From NCBI GenBank assembly GCA_958510825.1, contig OY294050.1, forward strand, positions 5,371,340-5,435,339: a stretch of 64,000 nt of DNA. Direction: 5' to 3'. A model generated the notes under the pieces. The model saw nothing but the letters and a program-made list of their open reading frames with translations, had not been told where the DNA came from and ran no database searches. The stretch comes from Brachypterus glaber (Eukaryota > Arthropoda > Insecta > Coleoptera > Kateretidae). The translations under genes were made by a program, and so were the position numbers. Shown here one piece after another: positions 58,801-64,000 of the stretch (position 1 is the first letter of the stretch; each line of letters begins with the position of its first letter).

Positions 58801-61800
58801 GTTTGTTATGTTTTTGTAGCTAGAACAGTCTGGTGATATTGGCACTAAAACTAATAACTATCATGTTAACCATGACACATCATATCCAATAATTTTACCT
58901 CCTGACTCTTCCAATTCTTCTTCTATTTCTTCAAAGTTAGAATCCGCCTCGTACCAACAATTATCACCAACTCCAACCAAACAAGCAGTTATCTCCCTCA
59001 TTCAAGATAAATTTTATAACCCGAACAAAAGTTATAGAAGGAGGTTCACTCTCGAGGGGGTGGATAAGTACTACGCAGGATGTCCTCAACAAATGACCAA
59101 ACAAAAAAGTTTTCTACATAAAAAGTATAGTTTAAATGATTTTAAATTAAACAATTTAAATCATCCTAAATTGGAAAAAAGACGGGAAACTATGTTCGAA
59201 TTTAAAAGAAACTCTTTATTTTTTAACATTCCCTTAAATAATGAGCATAAAAGCTACAAATACATTAATGAGGATTTTTTAAATGCAGAAAGATACGTGA
59301 TATTTTGTGAAAATTCACAAAATGCGAAAGTTAAGTTTGATAGTTATGTTAAGAAAAATGAGGAATTAAAGAAATTTGCAGGAAAATTAAATGATTCACA
59401 GGGGGAATTAAATGATTCACACGGGGAATTTTATGATCCACAAGGGGAGTTTTTGCTTGGTAAGGATGGTGGTGTTGGTTACAGGTTGACAAATAAAGAG
59501 ACGGCTAACGATTCTGAAGAGGAATTAAATAATTCGCGGGTGGAATTGAATACTTCACATGGGGAATTATATAAATCGCCTAGGGAATTAAATGATTCAC
59601 AAGGGGATTTTTATGATCCGCAAGGGGAATTTTTGCTTGGTAAGGATGGTGGTGTTGGATACAGGGTGATAAATAAAGAGGCGGATTCTCCGAATAAAAG
59701 TAAAAGGAAATCCTTTTACAGGGTGAGTGGTATTTCCTGGAAAAATACCGGAAAAAAACTATACAAAAATTAATTTTCATTTTTTTAAATGCCAAAAAGA
59801 AAAAAAAATATGAAAAGGAGTATTATGCTTTTTTTGTCATTTTTGACTCCCTTTCCTTGTCACACTGGCACACAGTAGGAACTTTCACTTTTCACAATAT
59901 CCTGAACACCTCTTCCATATGCGTGGAATACTTTATGGACGTCCCCCTATACTCGTTTTCATATTATATAATAATGGGTTTATATTGTTGAAATATTTTA
60001 TATTAAATATTTCAACAATATGAAGCCAAACGTGTGGGAGAGAATTTTTGTTTCCCAAGGTTTTAATTCTCTATAATTTTGTAATTTTGGTTAATGGAAG
60101 TTAATTTTGTATAAATTGAGCTTTTATAAAGGCTATCTACAGTTTAAAATGTTTTTTTGATTCTTAAAAAAACTCTTATAAGAATTTAAAAGCTGTTTTG
60201 GACTGTGCATGCTTCCAAGCTACTTTTTTTGCTTGTTATGTTTTAAGAAATAAATATGTAAATGGTACATGTCATTTTTCAAGTTTCACTGTGTTTCGCA
60301 CTTGCTTATATAATAAAAATATTGTTTCTTCACGTAAGTATTAAGAAAATCTAACAACATTTATTCAAAATTCGATAATTAACAAAAAGCAAAAAAATAC
60401 AGTTACATATAAGTATATGTCACTTCTATCAATTATTTTTTCACGAATATAATTTAACGATAATAAGTTATTTGCCAGAATTTCCCCATATCTTCTGTCT
60501 AAGTTAGATAAAAAAATCTATGCCTTTGATAACTTTCTATCTTGGCATATAGCGACTTGAAATTGAAGAAAAACGAAACGAGAGATAGTGGACTGCTTTT
60601 GGGGATAAATTGGGTGTTTGAAGGGAAAAATAGGGATTCACTAACCTTGTGTTCTGATGACCTGATCTTTCGTGGGACCCCTGATTAAGCAACAAACATC
60701 TTTATTATTACTTATCTCTTATCTCACTTAATATTGGACAAATTTTTAAAAATAGTTTAATTTTTTCATATGTTACTGTATTTTTAAATGCCTTGCAACT
60801 TACGCCTACGCCAAAGAGTCAACCTACTCTTTGCCTATGCTTAAAAACGAAAAAATATATTTTTTATTTACAATATTTTTCCTTATTTTACCAAAACAGT
60901 TCGAATTGAGAGAGAGGCGCAGACGCCAGGAACAAAAGGAGGCGGAAGAAAGAGAGCGACTAGAAAGAGAAGAAGCGGAGCGATTGGCGGCCATACGGGC
61001 GGCTCAGCCAGCGCAGGCGGAGCCTGCTTCTGATAGGCCGGACTCAGGAGGGGCTGCCGCTGATGACAGACCAGGTATGTTCCTTTCTCAATTAAATTTC
61101 ATTTTTAATATCTTATTTAGTGTTGCTAAAATGTTTTATCTACAAAGTATGCTAGATTGTAGAATAATTTTATGTAAAATAAAGCATTCTTAAGTTATCA
61201 TGACAAAAAAAATCCCCACATATGTTTTTTTTCACAGAAATCATGTTTTTTGCACATGAAAAGTCGACTGCAGTTATGAAACGCAAAAAGAAACATGTTG
61301 GACTTTCGCTTCAAAAGTGACACAACTTGCTTCAAAAAGTAACACAACTTTTTTTGTCACTTTTGAAGCAAGGGTGCGATATATTTTTTCACATTTTATG
61401 CAAAAACCACGATTTCCGCGAAAAAAATTGTCGGTGTTCTGTCTGGAAAAAATTGTGACCATAACTTGAGAATGCTTTGAGCTACAGGCTTTAAAGTTGA
61501 GCCATAGGTTTATTACCCAAAGTTTTCAGATAGGAATATTTTTGATAAAAAATAGAGGTAAAATCTATTTTTTTGCCCTTTTTACAATATAAGCTCGGAT
61601 TATTCTAGCTAGTTTCTTTTTAGATACAATTTTTTAGCAAAAAACAACAAAACACTTAAAAAATCTTTCAACTTACATTTCAACATTTCTCTAAAAATTA
61701 AAAAAAAAGCTGCGGGAAGAGAATCTCAAAGAGCGTCGCTTAAAGCTGTTACTTCTCCTACTGGTGAAGGTATGAATTTTGTTTGTTTCGTTAAATATAC

Positions 61801-64000
61801 AGGGTGTAAAAATTATATATAATTATAATAGTTATTTATGATGAATAAAAAAAATAAGTAAATTTTTATCATTACTCTGTTGTTATAAAAATCTTGTTAT
61901 AACACTTATTTTACTTTTCACACCCTGTATAATATTCTAAGGTGACAGGTGCTGGTTCTATTGCTTACAAATTAATTTATTAATTTTATTAATTACAATA
62001 ATTATATAATATAATTATTTCTAAAGAAACTTTTATAATAGCACAAGAAATAACATGTAATGTACACATTAAGTCAAAATATTAATTTAAAAATATTTTA
62101 CAATTTTATTTTACTGTAAATTAAGTTACTGACCTATAAAAAGGCCTACATATTTTTGAATTAATATTTGACAATAATTAAAATATTGACCATGGTCTTG
62201 TTATATATTTACTTATTTATTCTTTAATTTTAATTTATACAGGTTTAAGGTTATTAATAAAATTCACAATATTAATTTTATATTAACAAAAAACTAAAAT
62301 AGGTAAGTAAAATACACTACTTTTTGCACGCATGACACAGCTTTACTTTTTCGCCTGCTTTTTGTTTTCTAAAATTTTTATTTGCTTATTTTTCTCCTTT
62401 TTTGCCATTTGCTCCGTAAATTTTATTTATTTTGCAAATAGTTATAATTAATTACAATATTAAATTATTAATTTATTATTCCATCAATCTATTTTTTAAT
62501 CATTGTACAGAGTGATATTGGTAGACTGACAGTTTCGGGCTGCTGGCCATCTTCAGTACCAAGAGTCAACTCTGCACGCTGATAATGATTGAATATAATA
62601 ATAATTATAATTTTAAGTTTGATTTTGTTTTTAATATAATAGCGTGGCTATAAAAACCGAAAATTGAAAGAGAAATTATTTATACAGGGTGGCCACATTC
62701 TGGAAAACTCAATGAAATATTAGGGAATTTAAAACATCAGGAAAAAGCTATACATTTATACTGGAAAAGTTTTAAATATCAGGGAAATTGAAAGCAAAAA
62801 AAAAATTGTGGCTACTCATTATGGATGTTATTTAAAAAATGACCTAAAAACGGTTTCTGCTGCGACATTTTGGATAAAGTTGAGAAAAATGAATATGAAT
62901 TGCTTGTAAAAATATAGTATATTACATAACTAGTGTGGAAAGTGACATATTTCACGCGAATGGGGGAAGGTTTCCCAGGCGAGTAAGGAAACCCCACGAG
63001 TGTAACAATTACACTTTCCAACGAGTTATGTACACTATTTTTCCTACGATCCCGAAAAAAATATGAAGTTTCTTATTTTAAAATTTTCTAATTTTTATTA
63101 ATAAATAAATAAATTTATATATGTATGTCAAACAGGAAATATGATTTTAATTTACCTTTAGTTTTTTGGTTTATATTTAATACAATTTAATTTGGTATTA
63201 TTGTACATAGCTGTTTAATGGGTTGCCTATATGCTTTTCCTAATCAAAGGCAAACTTGACGGTTTGCTAGTTAAATTAGATTTCTGTGGTTATGCTGCCA
63301 TATAAGGCAGTACTGTTTTACATTTCATAAGAAAAATAGTGTGTTTTTTGATATTTTTTATAAAATGTAAGGTAACTAAATCAAAATTAAGTAATTTTTA
63401 TAAAATCTAGACAGTAATGGTCAAAATAGTAACGTTATAACTATAGTTTCTATTTTTAACATGAAAAACAAAAATATTTGGAATAAAAAACATATCAAAA
63501 AAGGCTGTGATGAAGGATCGAAAATGGATTATAAAACAAGGTGAATAAAATTCGTAGAATCTACTAGTTAAATATCTAAATAAAATTAGGCAACCCTCCA
63601 TACATAAATACCACACAAGGGTGATATGAAAATATCAAACTAGTTTGATATAAGGGGTTTTTTAAAGAACAAAAGAGTGTGCTAAATGTAATTTTCATAG
63701 AGGATCGTAGGAAAAAATGTTTTTGGGCAAAAACAGTTTCTTATTTAAAATTATTTTAATACTTCTCTGAGGGTAAGGGTTCGTGAAGTCATCGTATGGT
63801 CGTTTTCGCATGGTTCCAAAGTAAAAAAAAAATATTGTATTTCAATGTTTTATTCATTGTTTTATTTATTAACAAAAAATTACGTAAAAACGCATGATTT
63901 CAAGCATGAGCATGTTTTACAAATAGTGCATGGAGGACAGAGAATGCCCAGGCCAGCAACAATGCCCAGTCAAGGGATGAGGACGCCCGTCACAACGCCG
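34684..64000 (+). CDS. beta-Spec: Beta-spectrin (3' end outside window)
   Basis: Coding exons are 34684-34813, 38836-39129, 40518-40722, 41158-41393, 44272-44956, 45573-45762, 45896-46041, 46746-47336, 47471-47658, 47884-48204, 48268-48495, 48556-48773, 49021-49331, 49438-49588, 50001-50227, 50461-50713, 51632-51817, 52110-52485, 53168-53482, 53705-54030, 54130-54309, 55278-55546 and 56394-56610 (2081 codons, all phases fitting), then 60900-61074, 61710-61769 and probably 63927 onward. The protein pairs with alpha-spectrin, cross-links actin under the plasma membrane and binds ankyrin. Order: N-terminal peptide [12 protein letters not shown], two calponin-homology actin-binding domains (about 45-290), sixteen full triple-helical repeats and a partial 17th (about 300-2081) that pairs with alpha-spectrin, then the linker to a PH domain beyond the window. 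Length and order match fly beta-Spectrin. An alternative first exon and a long extra exon near 58820 are listed separately. Confidence 0.96.
36150..36350. repeat. Inverted repeat enclosing a 21-bp minisatellite
   Basis: GGGCGAGGGGCATGTCAC on the left pairs with GTGACATACCCCTCGG on the right. Between them GGCGATATCGGACGATCTCGA-type units start at 36204, 36225, 36246 and 36267, 21 bp apart. Confidence 0.8.
36531..36626. repeat. Short palindromic element, TCACTCCATCCAGCGG ends
   Basis: The left end AGGATCACTCCATCCAGCGG and the right end CCGCTGGATGGAATGAACCT are inverted copies. A sister copy is at 16480-16557. Confidence 0.85.
37796..37853 (+). CDS. beta-Spec: Candidate alternative first coding exon of beta-spectrin
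   Basis: An ATG with an in-frame TGA six bases upstream opens 19 codons ([19 protein letters not shown]) and stops after one extra G at a GTACAA donor, phase 1. That is exactly the phase needed to join the CH1 exon at 38836, giving [15 protein letters not shown]. Vertebrate beta-II spectrin has an alternative short N-terminus joined at the same DEREAVQKKTF junction. A TCAGT initiator-like motif lies near 37718. The promoter and the 5' extent are unknown. Confidence 0.6.
38836..39129 (+). CDS. beta-Spec: beta-spectrin exon, first calponin-homology domain
   Basis: It encodes [18 protein letters not shown], then [18 protein letters not shown] and [16 protein letters not shown]: the actin-binding CH1 signature. 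The phase is 1 at both ends. Confidence 0.97.
39130..40517 (+). other. beta-spectrin intron 3
   Basis: It holds a hairpin (about 39160-39312; AGACGTATTCTTGAA with TTCAAGAATACGTCT) and one arm of the family at 30055-30688 (39310-39640). Around 39830-40200 it carries three related blocks, direct and inverted, with ACAAACATTTCTATACGTTT and GATCAGATCGCATTTC. Nothing coding is visible. Confidence 0.65.
40518..40722 (+). CDS. beta-Spec: beta-spectrin exon, CH1-CH2 junction
   Basis: It encodes [18 protein letters not shown], then [17 protein letters not shown] and [17 protein letters not shown], colinear with fly beta-Spectrin; phase 1 in, 2 out. Confidence 0.97.
41158..41393 (+). CDS. beta-Spec: beta-spectrin exon, second calponin-homology domain
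   Basis: It encodes [32 protein letters not shown] and [18 protein letters not shown], the end of CH2; phase 1 out. Confidence 0.97.
41394..44271 (+). other. beta-spectrin intron 5
   Basis: It contains an inverted repeat (42691-42846; AGGTTAGGTACCGGTG and CACCGATACCTAACCT), a hairpin (43517-43597; GTCATGTGAGGATTACAGTG and complement) and a TIR element (43602-44078). No extra exon was recognised. Confidence 0.65.
43602..44078. mobile_element. MITE-like element with 37-bp terminal inverted repeats
   Basis: ATACTGCCCTGCTAAGATAA at the left is matched by the complement of TTGTCTTAGCAGGGCAGAAT at the right, with inner TTGTCCTATCTGCAAA also paired. It is 477 bp, non-coding, with a relative at 4751. 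Confidence 0.85.
44272..44956 (+). CDS. beta-Spec: beta-spectrin exon, start of rod (repeats 1-2)
   Basis: It encodes [52 protein letters not shown] and [15 protein letters not shown] repeat motifs up to [11 protein letters not shown]. This is the largest constitutive exon, 685 nt. Confidence 0.97.
44990..45530. repeat. Intronic minisatellite (~21-22 bp), intron 6
   Basis: Units such as TTTTTCTGCCTTAAAACTGT recur more than 20 times with drift, filling nearly the whole intron. Two adjacent 60-bp blocks near 45330-45450 are almost identical. Confidence 0.92.
45573..45762 (+). CDS. beta-Spec: beta-spectrin exon, repeat 2-3
   Basis: It encodes [17 protein letters not shown] and [20 protein letters not shown]; phase 2 in, 0 out. 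Confidence 0.96.
45896..46041 (+). CDS. beta-Spec: beta-spectrin exon, repeat 3
   Basis: It encodes [18 protein letters not shown] and [19 protein letters not shown]; phase 0 in, 2 out. Confidence 0.95.
46285..46700. repeat. Degenerate tandem repeat in intron 8
   Basis: Three to four diverged units contain TTTTGTCGACAGAGG, GCGGATAGAGGGCG or TTTTGTCGATAGAGGGGCG, each followed by a TCTCACCGGGA-type or related stretch, roughly 120-150 bp apart. Confidence 0.6.
46746..47336 (+). CDS. beta-Spec: beta-spectrin exon, repeats 4-5
   Basis: It encodes [36 protein letters not shown] and [17 protein letters not shown], two spectrin repeats with the usual Trp in helix A. Confidence 0.97.
47471..47658 (+). 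CDS. beta-Spec: beta-spectrin exon, repeat 6
   Basis: It encodes [33 protein letters not shown] and [13 protein letters not shown]. Confidence 0.96.
47675..47827. repeat. Small element with ACAGGGTG / CACCCTGT ends, intron 10
   Basis: ATACAGGGTGCCCGTTTTTT starts and TTTTTTGCACCCTGTATCA ends the block. Similar ends occur at 61795-61932 and at 62685, and in the PRC1 intron element. Confidence 0.75.
47884..48204 (+). CDS. beta-Spec: beta-spectrin exon, repeats 6-7
   Basis: It encodes [29 protein letters not shown] and [20 protein letters not shown], near identical to fly. Confidence 0.97.
48268..48495 (+). CDS. beta-Spec: beta-spectrin exon, repeat 7-8
   Basis: It encodes [32 protein letters not shown] and [17 protein letters not shown]. 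It is separated from the neighbouring exons by introns of only about 60 bp. Confidence 0.97.
48556..48773 (+). CDS. beta-Spec: beta-spectrin exon, repeat 8
   Basis: It encodes [34 protein letters not shown] and [13 protein letters not shown]; phase 0 out. Confidence 0.97.
48836..48940. mobile_element. LINE reverse-transcriptase fragments head to head in intron 13
   Basis: Plus strand from about 48876 reads [13 protein letters not shown], the conserved motif of LINE reverse transcriptases. The minus strand from about 48870 to 48836 reads [10 protein letters not shown], the same motif in opposite orientation. The rest of the 247-bp intron shows no coding sequence. Confidence 0.7.
49021..49331 (+). 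CDS. beta-Spec: beta-spectrin exon, repeat 9
   Basis: It encodes [38 protein letters not shown] and [12 protein letters not shown]. Confidence 0.97.
49438..49588 (+). CDS. beta-Spec: beta-spectrin exon, repeat 10 start
   Basis: It encodes [16 protein letters not shown] and [18 protein letters not shown]; phase 0 out. Confidence 0.96.
50001..50227 (+). CDS. beta-Spec: beta-spectrin exon, repeat 10
   Basis: It encodes [31 protein letters not shown] and [17 protein letters not shown] relic of the GTGCCGATGTTTTGACA inverted-repeat family sits in the intron just upstream (49930-49975). Confidence 0.97.
50461..50713 (+). CDS. beta-Spec: beta-spectrin exon, repeat 11
   Basis: It encodes [20 protein letters not shown] and [17 protein letters not shown]. 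The intron after it (50714-51631) has no recognisable content. Confidence 0.97.
51632..51817 (+). CDS. beta-Spec: beta-spectrin exon, repeat 12 start
   Basis: The 186-nt symmetric exon (phase 0-0) encodes [19 protein letters not shown] and [19 protein letters not shown], with a CTCTTAAG acceptor. Skipping would keep frame but break a repeat, so it is expected to be constitutive. Confidence 0.95.
51895..53060. repeat. Intronic minisatellite (~20 bp) in introns 18 and 19
   Basis: TTTCCCCTAAAATCTTAATA-type units fill 51895-52105 up to the acceptor, and CTCCTAAAAACTTAATATTT-type units fill 52540-53050. The exon 52110-52485 sits between the two arrays and is free of it. Confidence 0.92.
52110..52485 (+). 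CDS. beta-Spec: beta-spectrin exon, repeats 12-13
   Basis: It encodes [36 protein letters not shown] and [20 protein letters not shown]. Confidence 0.97.
53168..53482 (+). CDS. beta-Spec: beta-spectrin exon, repeat 14
   Basis: It encodes [19 protein letters not shown] and [19 protein letters not shown], ending HDTEAI: the start of the ankyrin-binding segment known from other beta-spectrins. Confidence 0.97.
53500..53700. repeat. Intronic minisatellite (~20 bp), intron 20
   Basis: Units CCCTAAAAACTCAATATTTC run directly into the acceptor TTTCCCCCAG at 53704. Confidence 0.92.
53705..54030 (+). CDS. beta-Spec: beta-spectrin exon, repeat 15 (ankyrin-binding)
   Basis: It encodes [38 protein letters not shown] and [19 protein letters not shown]. 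Repeats 14-15 bind ankyrin in this family, and this is the most conserved part of the rod here. Confidence 0.97.
54130..54309 (+). CDS. beta-Spec: beta-spectrin exon, repeat 15-16
   Basis: The 180-nt symmetric exon encodes [19 protein letters not shown] and [19 protein letters not shown], ending DLFKFFNL. Confidence 0.96.
54485..55245. repeat. Intronic minisatellite (~20 bp) with larger duplication, intron 22
   Basis: CCTAAAAACTTAATATTTCTC-like units fill two blocks (54485-54790, 54895-55245). Each block is preceded by a related unique lead (CTTGGCTAATCTGCTAA at about 54450, CTTAGCTAATCTGCTAA at about 54868), indicating a roughly 410-bp duplication. Confidence 0.9.
55278..55546 (+). CDS. beta-Spec: beta-spectrin exon, repeat 16
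   Basis: It encodes [19 protein letters not shown] and [19 protein letters not shown], nearly identical to fly beta-Spectrin. Confidence 0.97.
56394..56610 (+). CDS. beta-Spec: beta-spectrin exon, partial repeat 17 (alpha-spectrin tetramer site)
   Basis: It encodes [37 protein letters not shown] and [12 protein letters not shown], and ends in phase 0 at GTAAGT. In fly beta-Spectrin the next residues are FELKEMKRR, which here come from 60900, so the exon at 58820 is extra. Confidence 0.97.
56690..57565. repeat. Large inverted repeat, ~430-bp arms, intron 24
   Basis: The ends carry ATATTTTAAAGGGTAGTAGT and the complement of ACTACTGCCCTTTAAAATAT. The arms run through ACCAATTTTGTTAAGGAG and TGGCCATGTTGGGAATGAAA to a centre near 57128. 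Part of the inner sequence also occurs at 32340-32530, and the outer part at 26333-26467. Confidence 0.88.
57690..57832. repeat. Inverted repeat, ~65-bp arms
   Basis: CCTATAAAAAGTGTCGTATT pairs with ATATGACATTTTTTATAGG, and GATTCCAAATACGTATT pairs with its complement around a TTACTTATC loop. Confidence 0.88.
58820..59773 (+). CDS. beta-Spec: Candidate novel beta-spectrin exon: 301-codon cassette (to 59722) or alternative C-terminus (to stop 59773)
   Basis: An open frame begins exactly at a TTTTTGTAG acceptor (the TAG is itself an in-frame stop) and runs 317 codons to TAA at 59771-59773. The preceding spectrin exon ends in phase 0, matching. At 59722/59723 the frame meets a strong donor (ACAGG|GTGAGT) after exactly 903 nt, so the exon could be a phase 0-0 cassette joined to FELRER at 60900; if not spliced, it would end beta-spectrin before the PH domain. 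The product is polar and probably disordered: Ser/Asn-rich start ([11 protein letters not shown]), a basic middle ([36 protein letters not shown]), and two copies 60 codons apart of [20 protein letters not shown] or its close variant. No known domain is recognised; fly lacks it. No internal stop or frameshift is seen. Confidence 0.6.
   Translation, partial: LEQSGDIGTKTNNYHVNHDTSYPIILPPDSSNSSSISSKLESASYQQLSPTPTKQAVISLIQDKFYNPNKSYRRRFTLEGVDKYYAGCPQQMTKQKSFLHKKYSLNDFKLNNLNHPKLEKRRETMFEFKRNSLFFNIPLNNEHKSYKYINEDFLNAERYVIFCENSQNAKVKFDSYVKKNEELKKFAGKLNDSQGELNDSHGEFYDPQGEFLLGKDGGVGYRLTNKETANDSEEELNNSRVELNTSHGELYKSPRELNDSQGDFYDPQGEFLLGKDGGVGYRVINKEADSPNKSKRKSFYRVSGISWKNTGKKLYKN
59774..60899 (+). other. 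Sequence after the extra exon: intron or alternative 3'UTR
   Basis: No long frame is present. It has a short inverted repeat around 59990 (TTGAAATATTTTATATTAAATATTTCAA, centre 60000). AATAAA-type signals at about 60249 and 60313 would allow a short transcript to end here if the donor at 59723 is not used. Confidence 0.45.
60900..61074 (+). CDS. beta-Spec: beta-spectrin exon, start of C-terminal linker
   Basis: The acceptor is CCAAAACAG at 60899 in phase 0. The exon encodes [20 protein letters not shown], then [17 protein letters not shown] and [14 protein letters not shown], matching the charged helix that follows LERLTT in fly. It ends in phase 1 at GTATGT. Confidence 0.92.
61710..61769 (+). 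CDS. beta-Spec: beta-spectrin linker microexon (60 nt)
   Basis: The phase is 1-1. It encodes [20 protein letters not shown] including its border codons. The donor GTATGA is acceptable; the acceptor lies at the end of a run of nine A residues (AAAAAAAAAG), which is unusual. Coding-like composition and exact phase support it; the 60-nt symmetric length would allow optional use. Confidence 0.55.
61770..63926 (+). other. beta-spectrin linker intron
   Basis: It is AT-rich with an ACAGGGTG-ended hairpin (61795-61932), another such end at 62685 and a pair of inverted TTTTTCCTACGATCC / GGATCGTAGGAAAAA ends (63041 and 63702). No exon was recognised. Confidence 0.6.
63927..64000 (+). CDS. beta-Spec: Probable next beta-spectrin linker exon (cut by window edge)
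   Basis: After AAATAG the frame in phase 1 reads [19 protein letters not shown] and stays open to the edge. A second AG at 63940 would start a different open frame. The PH domain (HEGYVTRKHEW in fly) is not in the window. Confidence 0.45.

Noticed and set aside
58820..59773. Independent intron-less gene starting at the GTG at 59060
   Set aside because: The open frame begins exactly at the acceptor 240 nt earlier and in spectrin phase, which is better explained by an exon.

Overview
The window is eukaryotic nuclear DNA, AT-rich, with many short coding exons separated by introns with GT/AG borders. The protein sequences point to an insect: the beta-spectrin encoded here follows the fruit-fly beta-Spectrin chain almost residue for residue, including its N-terminus. 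The species cannot be named from the sequence. Much of the non-coding DNA is repeats: short palindromic or foldback elements, fragments of LINE retrotransposons, a 152-bp higher-order satellite and several intronic minisatellites.

Layout: (1) 1-7755, plus strand, is the 3' part of a PRC1/Ase1/MAP65-family gene (fly feo), a microtubule-bundling protein of the spindle midzone; seven exons lie in the window and the N-terminal part is upstream. (2) 7756-12895 is intergenic, between the convergent 3' ends of PRC1 and the next gene, and is rich in repeats. (3) 12896-16110, minus strand, is a five-exon gene for a 686-residue low-complexity Gly/Arg/Asp/Ser-Pro-rich protein with an acidic and lysine-rich C-terminal half; I do not recognise the family. 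(4) 16111-17039 is the spacer between this gene and the probable non-coding first exon of beta-spectrin (ends 17156). (5) 17157-34657 would be a 17.5-kb first intron full of repeats, including the satellite at 25012-26195. (6) 34658-64000, plus strand, is the beta-spectrin gene: the exons from the ATG at 34684 to the end of spectrin repeat 17 at 56610 sum to exactly 2081 codons with every splice phase consistent. Two to three further exons of the C-terminal linker follow, and the PH-domain exons lie beyond the window.

The most interesting observations concern beta-spectrin. An alternative first coding exon at 37796-37853 (19 codons, correct phase) would replace the canonical N-terminus at the same junction where vertebrate beta-II spectrin switches N-termini. 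Between the last repeat and the C-terminal linker there is also a long open exon starting exactly at a splice acceptor (58820). It ends either at an in-phase donor (59722, a 301-codon phase 0-0 cassette) or at its own stop codon (59773, which would give a PH-less short isoform). Fly beta-Spectrin has nothing at this junction. Introns around repeats 11-16 carry long arrays of a roughly 20-bp unit that looks like an amplified branch-point/polypyrimidine segment nearly free of AG dinucleotides.

PRC1 (cytokinesis) and beta-spectrin (membrane skeleton) are both cytoskeletal, but nothing in the sequence shows that they are co-regulated. All exon borders were read by eye from splice consensus, reading frame and family similarity; no transcript data were available.
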